Assembly: GCF_000422545.1 (NCBI RefSeq) | Contig: NZ_AULZ01000005.1 | Span: forward strand, 62,001-126,000 | Source of the DNA: Desulfocurvibacter africanus subsp. africanus DSM 2603 | GTDB taxonomy: Bacteria; Desulfobacterota; Desulfovibrionia; Desulfovibrionales; Desulfovibrionaceae | Length of the DNA stretch: 64,000 nt | Direction of reading: 5' to 3' | Shown here: positions 21,596-28,724 of the stretch, in pieces | Numbering within the stretch: position 1 is the stretch's first letter | Layout: every line of letters begins with the position of its first letter | Made by a program: the position numbers and the translations under genes | The notes under the pieces: generated by a model | What the model saw: the letters and a program-made list of their open reading frames with translations, nothing else | What the model was told of the DNA's origin: nothing | The model's database searches: none

Positions 21596-21625
21596 ATTAC
21601 AATATCCTTATATACGAATGCATGC
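21596..21625. promoter_or_regulatory. AT-rich candidate operator upstream of the ArsR-type regulator
   Basis: The sequence around ATATTACAATATCC and TTATATACGAATGC is strikingly AT-rich against GC-rich surroundings and sits directly before the regulator's start codon, in the divergent gap. ArsR-family proteins usually bind such AT-rich imperfect dyads and repress their own gene. No perfect palindrome is present. Confidence 0.4.
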
Positions 21626-21694
21626 ATACCGCCAGCGATCGCGCCTGTCAACAAGCTCGTTGCCAAGCGGCCGCCGGGGCAGTAGAAGCGGGGC

Positions 21695-22189
21695 ATGAAG
21701 CGCAAGGATTGGCCGGTAATTCGGCGCAAGGATCGCACCTGGCGGACCTTGAGGGCCGGTGATGCCGCGGCGAAATTCCTGCGCCGGCTCGGCTCGGGCG
21801 AAGAACTCAAGTTTCTGCGGCTTTGGCGGCACTGGGGAGAGGTTCTGGGCGAACTGGCGGCAGAGGCCCGGCCCATGGAACGGCGCGGCCCGACGCTTGT
21901 GCTTGGCGTGCAAAACTCCATAGCCAGCCAGGAGTTAAGCTACTTCCAGCCGCAAATCCTCCAACGCGTCAACGCCTTCCTGGGCGAGGAATGCTTTGAC
22001 AAAGTCATCTTCGAACTGCTAAGGGGCAGGGTTCCATTGGATGTGGAACGTCCCAGACCGGAGCCTCCACTACGCCCGGAGCCCCCGAGGCCGGAGCAAC
22101 TGGGCGGATTGGAAGGGCTCGCCGAGGCGGATACGCCAGCGGGCCGGGCGTACAAGGCATATATCCGGCGTATGGCCGGCAAGCTGTAG
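21695..22189 (+). CDS. DUF721 / DciA-family protein
   Basis: 164 aa. The core LWRHWGEVLGELAAEARPMERRGPTLVLGV, followed by a hydrophobic-polar LSYFQPQILQRVNAF segment, matches DUF721, the family that includes the DnaB-helicase loader DciA. The N-terminus is basic and the C-terminus Pro-rich. A role in loading the replicative helicase is inferred from the family. It is divergently transcribed from the ArsR fusion. Confidence 0.75.
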   Translation: MKRKDWPVIRRKDRTWRTLRAGDAAAKFLRRLGSGEELKFLRLWRHWGEVLGELAAEARPMERRGPTLVLGVQNSIASQELSYFQPQILQRVNAFLGEECFDKVIFELLRGRVPLDVERPRPEPPLRPEPPRPEQLGGLEGLAEADTPAGRAYKAYIRRMAGKL

Positions 22190-22227
22190 ATATCCCGCGG
22201 GTAACAGCCCGATGCAAGGAGGAGAGC

Positions 22228-22575
22228 ATGAGCGACGAGATCACCCTACAGAGCCTGGGGCTCAAGAAGACCCTGGACAAGATGACCGCCAAGGAACTGC
22301 GCCAGCTTGTCATGGACAAGATCCCGCAGATCACCGGCGCCACCGGCATGGACAAGGACCAGCTCCTTGTGGCCATCAAGGACGTGCTTGGCATCAAGGA
22401 AGAGGAAGGCGTCAAGAACAATCCCTACAAGGCGCAGATCCACGACATCAAGAGCGACATCCGCAGCATGCGCGAGCAGAAGGCCAAGGCCACCGCACGC
22501 AAGGATAAGGACATCCTGCGCAAGCGCATCAACAAGCTCAAGAAGCGCACTCGCCGTCTGTCGCGCGCTGTGTAG
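22228..22575 (+). CDS. Small basic protein of unknown function
   Basis: 115 aa, preceded by AAGGAGGAGAGC. The N-terminal half (LKKTLDKMTAKELRQLVMDKIPQI) looks like a SAP/Rho-N-type helical hairpin. The C-terminal half is strongly basic and coiled (RKRINKLKKRTRRLSRA), suggesting nucleic-acid binding. It follows the DciA-like gene with a 38-nt gap, so cotranscription is likely. The function is unknown. Confidence 0.75.
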   Translation: MSDEITLQSLGLKKTLDKMTAKELRQLVMDKIPQITGATGMDKDQLLVAIKDVLGIKEEEGVKNNPYKAQIHDIKSDIRSMREQKAKATARKDKDILRKRINKLKKRTRRLSRAV

Positions 22576-22604
22576 ATATTTTTAAGTGTTGAGGCCTAAG
22601 GCTC

Positions 22605-22633
22605 TTGACACAGAGGGCATGTCTCATTAAACA
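22605..22633 (+). promoter_or_regulatory. Sigma70-type promoter of the tRNA-Gln/tRNA-Glu pair
   Basis: TTGACA at 22605-22610, a 17-nt spacer and TAAACA at 22628-22633, about 14 nt before the tRNA-Gln 5' end. A 9-bp inverted repeat (AGGGCATGT / ACATGCCCT, 22614-22622 and 22631-22639) overlaps the spacer and -10; it could instead be the terminator of the preceding gene. Confidence 0.6.
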
Positions 22634-22646
22634 TGCCCTTCCGCGT

Positions 22647-22720
22647 TGGGGGATCGTCTAGCGGCAGGACGACGGGTTCTGGCCCCGTTAACCGAGGTTC
22701 AAATCCTCGTCCCCCAGCCA
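22647..22720 (+). tRNA. tRNA-Gln(CTG)
   Basis: A 74-nt cloverleaf: acceptor TGGGGGA / TCCCCCA, anticodon stem ACGGG / CCCGT with loop TTCTGGC (anticodon CTG), T arm CGAGG-TTCAAAT-CCTCG, discriminator G and an encoded CCA. Confidence 0.95.
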
Positions 22721-22768
22721 AAAAAATGGAACTGGAGCCCGATCCCGGGCTCTTTAAGTCCACAGAGC

Positions 22769-22846
22769 GTCCCCATCGTCTAGCCTGGTCCAGGACACCT
22801 GCCTTTCACGCAGGCGACAGGGGTTCAAATCCCCTTGGGGACGCCA
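22769..22846 (+). tRNA. tRNA-Glu(TTC)
   Basis: A 78-nt cloverleaf: acceptor GTCCCCA / TGGGGAC, anticodon stem CCTGC / GCAGG with loop CTTTCAC (anticodon TTC), T arm with GGTTCAAATCC, and encoded CCA. Its 3' part from 22803 is repeated exactly at 59,218-59,262, so the gene served as an integration site and was restored by the incoming DNA. Confidence 0.95.
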
Positions 22847-22847
22847 A
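22803..22847 (+). repeat. attL-like repeat: 3' half of tRNA-Glu
   Basis: 45 bp from the anticodon loop through the CCA end, identical to 59,218-59,262. Such tRNA 3'-end duplications are left by tyrosine-recombinase integration. Similarity continues weakly beyond the identical block (AAATCAA and GGTTAC at both sites). Confidence 0.85.
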
Positions 22848-22855
22848 ACGAAATC

Positions 22856-22885
22856 AAAGGGTTACGGCTTCGGCTGTGACCCTTT
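22856..22885 (+). terminator. Terminator after tRNA-Glu
   Basis: The stem AAAGGGTTAC / GTGACCCTTT (one G-T pair) around a GGC-TTC-GGCT top lies 10 nt after the tRNA 3' end, just inside the tRNA-bracketed segment. Confidence 0.6.
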
Positions 22886-22978
22886 CTTCGTTTACGTGTC
22901 CCTGCCGCGTGTCTGATTCAAAACTACCCCCACACACAAATCCGCAAATACATCCAGCCACGGTCCCTGCTTCGCTGA

Positions 22979-22983
22979 CCAAG
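22979..22983 (+). repeat. 5-bp target-site duplication (right end of Mu-like prophage)
   Basis: CCAAG directly precedes the terminal TGT of the prophage and matches CCAAG at 57,681-57,685. Five base pairs is the duplication made by Mu-type transposition. Confidence 0.85.
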
Positions 22984-23013
22984 TGTAGCGCGGCGCGGGG
23001 TTTTCGCACCTGC
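22984..23013 (+). repeat. Right terminal sequence of the Mu-like prophage
   Basis: Begins TGTAGCGCGGCGCGGGGTTT. It shares TGT, GCGGCGC, CACC and the final GC with the left end. This is the expected MuA cleavage and binding region. Confidence 0.8.
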
Positions 23014-23034
23014 GACAGTAGACTTTGACACCCC

Positions 23035-23050
23035 ACTGAACCGCTTCAGT
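23035..23050 (+). promoter_or_regulatory. Late-type operator dyad, copy C (before right-end cargo gene)
   Basis: ACTGAACCGCTTCAGT: 6-bp inverted arms and a central CCGC. It lies 69 nt before the plus-strand gene at 23119. Two related dyads precede the lysis and protease/scaffold genes, suggesting shared control by the phage's Mor/C activator. Confidence 0.55.
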
Positions 23051-23118
23051 CCACTCTCTGCCCAGCCGACTTGACGAACTTTTTGAACTCTGGGCATGGT
23101 CCGCCCTGGAGGTGCAGC

Positions 23119-23466
23119 ATGCCCAGGTGGAACTATTCGCCATCCCAGGTGTTTGAGGTCATTGAGCACGGCTCGGCTAAAGAATATGTCGTTGCCTGTG
23201 TTCGTTTCCCGAAGGAGGACCATCCTTACGACAAAGACTGCGGCCAGCTCATATTCCGTTGCCCAGTTTGCGGGGATGTTCATTACCATGGAGGCGGAGG
23301 GCCATTCCTTGGCGATGGAGATGGGAATAGAGTTCCTCACTGCATAAAGAACGCTGACTACCCCTATTCATTTACTCTCCGCGAAGTTGATGATCTGGAA
23401 CTCGCGGGAGGGTTCCCCAAGCGCATTAGGCAGCGCATCATGCCTGCCCCTTATCGCCCCAAGTAA
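23119..23466 (+). CDS. Right-end cargo protein with Cys/His zinc-like pattern
   Basis: 115 aa, start supported by GGAGGTG 5 nt upstream. CPVCGDVHYHGGG and, 14 residues later, VPHC give a C-x2-C-x4-H-x-H...H-C pattern that suggests a metal site. It lies opposite to the phage late operon at the right end, the position of mom in Mu, and has its own copy of the dyad upstream. There is no similarity to Mom that I can see. The function is unknown; accessory or moron status is inferred. Confidence 0.7.
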   Translation: MPRWNYSPSQVFEVIEHGSAKEYVVACVRFPKEDHPYDKDCGQLIFRCPVCGDVHYHGGGGPFLGDGDGNRVPHCIKNADYPYSFTLREVDDLELAGGFPKRIRQRIMPAPYRPK

Positions 23467-23487
23467 TCTTATTTCAAAGAGCCTACT

Positions 23488-23513
23488 GGCCCCGGCACAA
23501 TGCCGGGGCCTCT
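23488..23513. terminator. Bidirectional terminator between convergent genes
   Basis: A perfect 10-bp stem GGCCCCGGCA / TGCCGGGGCC with a 3-nt loop, followed by TCTT. It separates the plus-strand cargo gene from the end of the leftward tail operon. Confidence 0.75.
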
Positions 23514-23517
23514 TGAC

Positions 23518-23685
23518 CTATTCTTCAGTCAGGGATTCCGTCGCCTGGGTTTCTTGCATGGCATCGGGAATGATGCCGGGGAATATCACGATCCTTCCAC
23601 AGTCTTGACAGATCAAGTACTTGGGATAGGTCGGATGTTGAACAAGGTCCGTACTTCCGCAGGCTTTACAATAGAGTGTAGGCAC
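23518..23685 (-). CDS. Small zinc-ribbon protein at the end of the tail operon
   Basis: 55 aa with a GTG start at 23685, chosen because GGGAGG lies 9 nt upstream. It begins PTLYCKACGSTDLV and later has YLICQDCGRIVIF, a CxxC-x(n)-CxxC zinc ribbon. Mu carries the zinc-finger protein Com near the same end, but the resemblance is only of type. The rest is acidic. It follows the tail-fibre assembly gene. Confidence 0.65.
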   Translation of the reverse strand: MPTLYCKACGSTDLVQHPTYPKYLICQDCGRIVIFPGIIPDAMQETQATESLTEE

Positions 23686-23687
23686 GT

Positions 23688-24038
23688 CTAGGCACCTCCC
23701 AGCAGCTGTATGATTTCCAAGTCTTTCTGATCCACCAGGGTTTGCCAATCCGCCTGAATCTCAGCTGTCTTCGCCGCCTGGTTAGTCCCATCGGCTGCGA
23801 GGACGATGATCAAGCGGTCTTTAAGTGCTGCAAACTTAGACTCATACCTCGCATCAATAGCGGCAATCTGCGCATCAAGGTCCAAGCCTATCCAGGCCTC
23901 CTCAATCTCGGCCCAGGTAGGCTTTGGTCGCTCATCCTCCCAACGCAGTTCGTTATATGATTCTTGCGTGTTGGAGGTCAGAGACCCTCCATATTTAGCT
24001 GCCGGAACCAAAGCATCCAGAGCGAGTGCGACGTTCAC
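23688..24038 (-). CDS. Tail fibre assembly / XkdW-like protein
   Basis: 116 aa. RWEDERPKPTWAEIEEAWIG is the characteristic phrase of small XkdW-type proteins encoded next to tail fibres. The C-terminal part is helical. Its start overlaps the stop of the tail-fibre gene by 1 nt. It probably assists fibre assembly or host-range variation; this is inferred from position. Confidence 0.7.
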   Translation of the reverse strand: MNVALALDALVPAAKYGGSLTSNTQESYNELRWEDERPKPTWAEIEEAWIGLDLDAQIAAIDARYESKFAALKDRLIIVLAADGTNQAAKTAEIQADWQTLVDQKDLEIIQLLGGA

Positions 24039-24994
24039 TAGCTAATCCTCCATACCTTCATCTCCGAAAATACTTCCACTTCACCCATATTTACGGGCAC
24101 GCCGCCGCTGGCCGTACCAGCAGTACTGTTATATTGTTGTAACTCGAATTGCTTCTGTCCGCTGACGGACATGCGCCCGCCCAAGAAAGACCGGCACTGA
24201 TCAACGCCCCCGGCAAACTCGGACGACCCAATCAACTCGGTCACGTTGTCGGTTATGTTGCGGATGCGAATCCGAAACGAGTTACCCTCGTACGACGGTG
24301 CGCTTGCCTCGATATAATACTCGCCGGCAGGAAGCGTTACCTTATTGGAAACAAGAGACGCCCCCGCGATTCCTGCGTGCTTGATCGCGTTCAGGTCCCT
24401 GGTCCGCCAAGCCCCGGCCGTGACAGTTCCACCTCCCGTTCCACTTGGCTTTTCATCACGCACATGCAGCAGAGGGGGCACGGCCAAGCTGGAAACCGTC
24501 AGCCACGCAGACGAGCCATCGGTCACGATGGTCCGCCGTGCGTACTGCCCCAAAAGCGTGATGCTCGTTACTCCATCGATCGTATCCGCCCCGGCGCGCT
24601 GGATCGTGACCATGTTGGCTGTATTATCCACGCGCACAATTCGGAACGTCGCCCCTTTGAGTGCGTTCGCCGCCGGCAATGTCAGGACAATGTCACCAGC
24701 AGTCGCATCCACGCGCACGAGCCCGGCCTGGTCGAGGCTGAGCGTGCCTGTGGCCGTGACGGTCGCGGCCACGTTGCCGCCCATAAGCCGGCGCATGGAC
24801 TGCAGGACCTGATCAAACTTGGCTTCATCAGGAGCAATGCCAGCAGCCGTAAGAATGCTGCACAACTCTTCCAGGAGATGGTTGCCCATGTTCGCGATGA
24901 AAACCGATGCCGGGACGCCGCCGGCGGGATCGCCGTCAGTGAAGCGACCCTCCAGGGTGCCGTATTCCGGCGCGCCTTGCTGTGGCCTGCGCAT
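24038..24994 (-). CDS. Tail fibre protein
   Basis: 318 aa, starting MRRPQQGAPEYGTLEGRFTD. The middle is beta-rich with a Pectate-lyase-like or Big-like repeat (TLSLDQAGLVRVDATAGDIV), and the C-terminal part looks like a receptor-binding head (GVPVNMGEVEVFSEMKVWRI). It lies directly after the gp48-type gene, where Mu carries its fibre. Start 24994 is preceded by GGAGG and overlaps the preceding stop region; the longer frame from 25057 lies inside that gene. Confidence 0.75.
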   Translation of the reverse strand: MRRPQQGAPEYGTLEGRFTDGDPAGGVPASVFIANMGNHLLEELCSILTAAGIAPDEAKFDQVLQSMRRLMGGNVAATVTATGTLSLDQAGLVRVDATAGDIVLTLPAANALKGATFRIVRVDNTANMVTIQRAGADTIDGVTSITLLGQYARRTIVTDGSSAWLTVSSLAVPPLLHVRDEKPSGTGGGTVTAGAWRTRDLNAIKHAGIAGASLVSNKVTLPAGEYYIEASAPSYEGNSFRIRIRNITDNVTELIGSSEFAGGVDQCRSFLGGRMSVSGQKQFELQQYNSTAGTASGGVPVNMGEVEVFSEMKVWRIS

Positions 24995-24996
24995 GA

Positions 24997-25584
24997 TTAG
25001 CCTCCGTATGCGAAGATGATGATGGTGTTGGCCGGCTTGGCCTTGTTGAGCGCGCATTCCAGGCGCTCATTGCCCCATACGCGCAGCGGCTCGCCGAAGG
25101 CGCTGCGGCCGAACCGGAAGGGCGTGACGCTCACCTCCGGCGCGCTTACGCGGAACGTGAAGGCCCATTGGTCATTGGTCATGGCCTGGCCAAAACTGGC
25201 CCGGCCGAAGCGGAACGGCGTGAACTCCGTGATTTCGATTACATAGCCAAGCTCAGCCGCGACTTCTTCCAAGTAGGCAATCGACTGCCCGCCGCGCCCT
25301 GTGAGCTTGGCAAGCAGCGCTGCCCGGCGCTCCTGGAGCACCTCATAGCTGCGCGAGCATTCATCAGGCAGGCCGCAGGCGCGCTCCCAGTCAGGGAGCA
25401 TGCGCACGGTGAACTGCGGATCTGCCTCATCCAGGAGGCCCCAGGCCGCGTCTTCGACTCTGGACAGCTCAAGCCCCAGGGCGTTGCACAGCTCAAGGAG
25501 CTGCGTTTCGTCTTCCCTGGGCCAGGCCATGCCCACGGGCAGGAGCGCCAGGAGCAGGCGGCCGTAATCGGTTGTGGCGCGCAT
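24997..25584 (-). CDS. Baseplate/tail protein, YmfQ/DUF2313 family (Mu gp48-like)
   Basis: 195 aa. LLLALLPVGMAWPREDETQL near the start and LPDWERACGLPDE are hallmarks of DUF2313 proteins. WAFTFRVSAP and CALNKAKPANTII close the protein as usual. It connects baseplate wedge to fibre in Mu-like phages. It directly follows the gp47-like gene. Confidence 0.88.
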   Translation of the reverse strand: MRATTDYGRLLLALLPVGMAWPREDETQLLELCNALGLELSRVEDAAWGLLDEADPQFTVRMLPDWERACGLPDECSRSYEVLQERRAALLAKLTGRGGQSIAYLEEVAAELGYVIEITEFTPFRFGRASFGQAMTNDQWAFTFRVSAPEVSVTPFRFGRSAFGEPLRVWGNERLECALNKAKPANTIIIFAYGG

Positions 25585-26643
25585 CTACATGGCTCCGAAG
25601 GTGATGACCCCGAGGACCGGGATCTGCCCGGCGGCCGCGACGATGTTTCCCACAGGGCTGACCAGGGCGTGGTCGGATTCGCCGGCGGCAATCGAAATTG
25701 CCTCGCGGAAGTGCGAGTGCAGGATCGTCCCGCCGACTTCGGCTTCACGATTGAACAGGGCCTCCAGCTCCGACGTGACAGCGGCCTGCACGCTCGCGGT
25801 GTTCGGGGAAAGGTTGATCTCCAGGTCGACGACCAGCAGCTCGGGCGCGAACACATGGATTTCGGCCGTCACTGGCCTGCGCTCTTCGATGTAGGCGGCC
25901 ACGGCGTCGAGCGTGGCCTGGGCCGGGGTGATGGGCGTCGATTCGTCATCAACGACGTACACGGAGACGGTTCCCGCACCCAGCAGGCCACCAAAAACCC
26001 AGGCCCTGGAGACGCCTGGCACGGCCAGCGCCCAGGCCTCATAGTCGTGAGCAGCTCCGCCCGCCGGCGTCTCCTTGAGCCTGGCCAGGAGCCTGGCGCG
26101 CAGGCTGTCATCAGCCTCAATGTCGGCTCCGCCGCCCAGGCCGCCCGTGGCCACGGTGGCCTGGCTCTGCACTCCAGAGACCGGAGAGACCAGGGACAGG
26201 GCCTGGCCCGCGACGGAGTTTCCTGCCGCGCCGGCCACCTGCGCTTGAACCTGCGCCGAGGCGGTGCCGCCGGCTATTACCGCGTCGGCCGTGGTCGCGT
26301 ATTCGGCGCCGTCCGAGCGTTGCAGAAGCGTGCCGGCCGGGATGGTCGCGCCGTCCGTGCCGCTGAAGGTGACCGGACCCAGGGCCGGGCTTGCCGGCTT
26401 GCGCGCGATGCCCCACAGGGAGGCATGCCGCTCCAGGAACTCCGCCTCGGCAGTGTCTGGAATGACCTGCTTGGCCAGCCAGTCGAGATAGCCGAACAGG
26501 CCGTGTACTCCGCCTGCGTGCATGTGCGCGATGGCCGAGAGGATCGAGCGGCGCAGGCGCGCATCGGTTCCGGGCAGACGGCCCTCCAGGTCGGACTGGG
26601 CGCGCGAGATGAGCGTCTTCAAATCCGGGCGTGCAAAGGGCAT
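25585..26643 (-). CDS. Baseplate J-like protein (Mu gp47-like)
   Basis: 352 aa. MPFARPDLKTLISRAQSDLE at the start and DGTEYATT-type beta segments (LQRSDGAEYATTADAV) are typical of the Baseplate_J family. The GGLGGGADIEADDSLRARLL segment is the most conserved. It forms the baseplate wedge of the contractile tail. It sits between gp46- and gp48-type genes with no gap. Confidence 0.92.
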   Translation of the reverse strand: MPFARPDLKTLISRAQSDLEGRLPGTDARLRRSILSAIAHMHAGGVHGLFGYLDWLAKQVIPDTAEAEFLERHASLWGIARKPASPALGPVTFSGTDGATIPAGTLLQRSDGAEYATTADAVIAGGTASAQVQAQVAGAAGNSVAGQALSLVSPVSGVQSQATVATGGLGGGADIEADDSLRARLLARLKETPAGGAAHDYEAWALAVPGVSRAWVFGGLLGAGTVSVYVVDDESTPITPAQATLDAVAAYIEERRPVTAEIHVFAPELLVVDLEINLSPNTASVQAAVTSELEALFNREAEVGGTILHSHFREAISIAAGESDHALVSPVGNIVAAAGQIPVLGVITFGAM

Positions 26644-27105
26644 TTAAACGGCCTCCAGCGGGTAGTTGAAGCTCTCCTCGAAGCGGCTGCCGTCCGGCTG
26701 TCTGATCTCCACGCGCAGCCCCAGGAGACCCTTGCTCACGATCTCGGCCGTGACGCTCACGGACGTGGCCACGCCGTCCTCGACCATCCAGGCCAGGGCC
26801 TCCTCGGCATACTCGCGGGCTAGGCGCACGGTCTCGGGCAGCTGCTTGGAGCGGCGCAGGAGCCAAAGCCGGGAGCCCCAGCGGTCCCCCTCGCGCTCGG
26901 CGTAGGCATCCGCCCACCAGCCGCGCCGGTCGCCCGTGCCGTCCGGGATCTCGTCATCATCCTCAGCGCGGCGATCCGTGAGCAGGGACAGAAGCACGGC
27001 CGTGCGCAGGCCGGAATCCGAGGCCAGATCCGGCCCATTCAGGGCCAGGTCGAACATGAGCACGTCGCCGCCCTGGATCTTCTGCTGCAGAAGCGCGATA
27101 TCCAC
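26644..27105 (-). CDS. Phage GP46 family protein
   Basis: 153 aa. RGWWADAYAEREGDRWGSRLWLL is the GP46 signature, followed by the helical VRLAREYAEEALAWMVEDGV. It is the baseplate wedge component W-like protein encoded between V (gp45) and J (gp47) in Mu. Confidence 0.9.
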   Translation of the reverse strand: MDIALLQQKIQGGDVLMFDLALNGPDLASDSGLRTAVLLSLLTDRRAEDDDEIPDGTGDRRGWWADAYAEREGDRWGSRLWLLRRSKQLPETVRLAREYAEEALAWMVEDGVATSVSVTAEIVSKGLLGLRVEIRQPDGSRFEESFNYPLEAV

Positions 27106-27108
27106 AGG

Positions 27109-27681
27109 CTACTCCATGGGCGTGGTCGGGGTGCCAGTCGTTGGGGTGCCCGACGGGTGCTTATGGGCGTTGAAGATGCTGCGCATTTCAGCCATATCCC
27201 CGGCCGCGTCGGAGACGCTCTGACCGCTGACAGCCCCCGAGGCCACCAGCTGCGCGCACTCGACGATTCCGGAGAACACGGCCTTGGGCGCGGTAACAGA
27301 GACTTGCGTGCCGGCGGTTACCTCGATCTTGCGGCCGCGACGCAGGACGATGCTGTCTCCCTCATCCGAGTAGATGGCCACCTCGCCGGCCTTGAGGCCC
27401 GTAAGGCGGTAACGCCGATCGCCCACGCACACGACGATGCAGTGCGAGCGGTTGCCGCCGGCGGCCAGGGCCACGCCCTCGGCGCCGGGATGCGGGCAGC
27501 TGGTGAAGCCATAGGCCTCGAAGTGCTCGGCATCGTCCAGCAGCTCGTCGGCCAATAGCTTCACCTGCAGCAGCTGCATGGCCTGGTTGCTGTCCACCAG
27601 GCTGACCACGCACCGGGTGACCAGGAGCGAGATCCGCCGCTTGATGGGTCCGAGGACTTTGCCGAGTGCGCGCATGTCCAT
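27109..27681 (-). CDS. Baseplate assembly protein V / spike (Mu gp45-like)
   Basis: 190 aa, starting MDMRALGKVLGPIKRRISLL at 27681, where TGATG overlaps the stop of the gp44-like gene. The OB-like core is ADELLDDAEHFEAYGFTSCP. Repetitive beta segments (GRKIEVTAGTQVSVTAPKAV) and a C-terminal His-rich tip (FNAHKHPSGTPTTGTP) match the trimeric spike. A longer overlapping frame upstream is a shadow. Confidence 0.88.
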   Translation of the reverse strand: MDMRALGKVLGPIKRRISLLVTRCVVSLVDSNQAMQLLQVKLLADELLDDAEHFEAYGFTSCPHPGAEGVALAAGGNRSHCIVVCVGDRRYRLTGLKAGEVAIYSDEGDSIVLRRGRKIEVTAGTQVSVTAPKAVFSGIVECAQLVASGAVSGQSVSDAAGDMAEMRSIFNAHKHPSGTPTTGTPTTPME

Positions 27682-28724
27682 CACCAGGCCCCCATGCCCG
27701 CGCCAGGCTCGGGCAGCTCCACGCGCGCGAAGGCCTCGCGCGGCATGAGCGTAAGCTCGCTGCGCAGGCCGTCGCCATCCAGGATCAGGGCCACGCTGGT
27801 CAGCAGCCGATCCGCCTTGAGGCCCAAGTACTCGTCGCGCGCGGAAACAATGACATTGGGCGTCCACAAGCCGTCCCTGTGGGCCCAGCCGTCCACGGTG
27901 TAGACCAGACGCTGGGAGCGGCCGAAGCGCACGTTGCGCTCCCACTCGGCGCGCACCTTGGCGGCCGCGTTGTCGATCTGCTCCTCGGCCACGACAGTCA
28001 GCGGCCGATGACGCGCGATCCGGCTGTCCTTGGCCACAGCCTTGGGCTGCGCTGCGGCCTCGCCGTTCCAGGCCTCGGAGCCCGAGGACTGGCCCTTGAT
28101 GGCGATCTCGGAATACCTGTCCCGGTGTGAAAATTGGCTGTCGCAGGAGAGCACATTGACGCCGGACGAAATGGCCGAGCCGATGCGCCTTGAACTTGCG
28201 CGGGTGATGACCAGGTTGCCCTGTCCGTCGCTCACGAGAAGCACGCCTCGCACGCGCGCGGCCGCCTCCAGGACCTCGAAGACGCTGTCGCCTTCGTTGC
28301 TCTTGAGCGAGGTGAACGGCGCGCCTGCGTCGACCTCGGAGCGCACGCCGATCTTGAAAGGAGCACACAGGGACCTGGCCACGTCGGCAAGCGTGCGGCC
28401 GCGCCACTGAGTGGATGGCGCCGAGCAGTCCACCAGGTCGCCCGTGGCGTCCCGGCCGCTGACCTCGACGGAGTGATCCTTGGCGTCATAGCGGATGGCC
28501 ACATCGTCCACATAGCCCGTGATCACGGGCTGGTTGTCGATCAGGACCTTGCAGGCCGCGCCTGGATGGATGGGCCGGGGCGTGTCCTGGCCGGACCAAC
28601 GTTCGGTGACGGACAGCTCAAAGCTGCCGGCGACCTGCTCCAGGCCGCGCCGGATGGAAATCTTCTGCCAGCCGCCGTAGAGCGTGCCGTCCACGAGCAG
28701 GCGCACATCAGGCATCTCAGCCAT
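27681..28724 (-). CDS. Tail hub / baseplate protein (Mu gp44, P-like)
   Basis: 347 aa, starting MAEMPDVRLLVDGTLYGGWQ. SFELSVTERW and SVEVSGRDATGDLVDCSAP identify the gpP/late-control D-type hub. It forms the base of the tail spike. ATG 28724 overlaps the gp43-like stop by 8 nt; the upstream extension of the frame lies wholly inside that gene. Confidence 0.88.
   Translation of the reverse strand: MAEMPDVRLLVDGTLYGGWQKISIRRGLEQVAGSFELSVTERWSGQDTPRPIHPGAACKVLIDNQPVITGYVDDVAIRYDAKDHSVEVSGRDATGDLVDCSAPSTQWRGRTLADVARSLCAPFKIGVRSEVDAGAPFTSLKSNEGDSVFEVLEAAARVRGVLLVSDGQGNLVITRASSRRIGSAISSGVNVLSCDSQFSHRDRYSEIAIKGQSSGSEAWNGEAAAQPKAVAKDSRIARHRPLTVVAEEQIDNAAAKVRAEWERNVRFGRSQRLVYTVDGWAHRDGLWTPNVIVSARDEYLGLKADRLLTSVALILDGDGLRSELTLMPREAFARVELPEPGAGMGAW

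Noticed and set aside
22854-23036. Remnant of an integrase C-terminus next to the tRNA
   Set aside because: The short minus-strand peptide only loosely resembles an integrase tail; no catalytic Tyr motif is visible.
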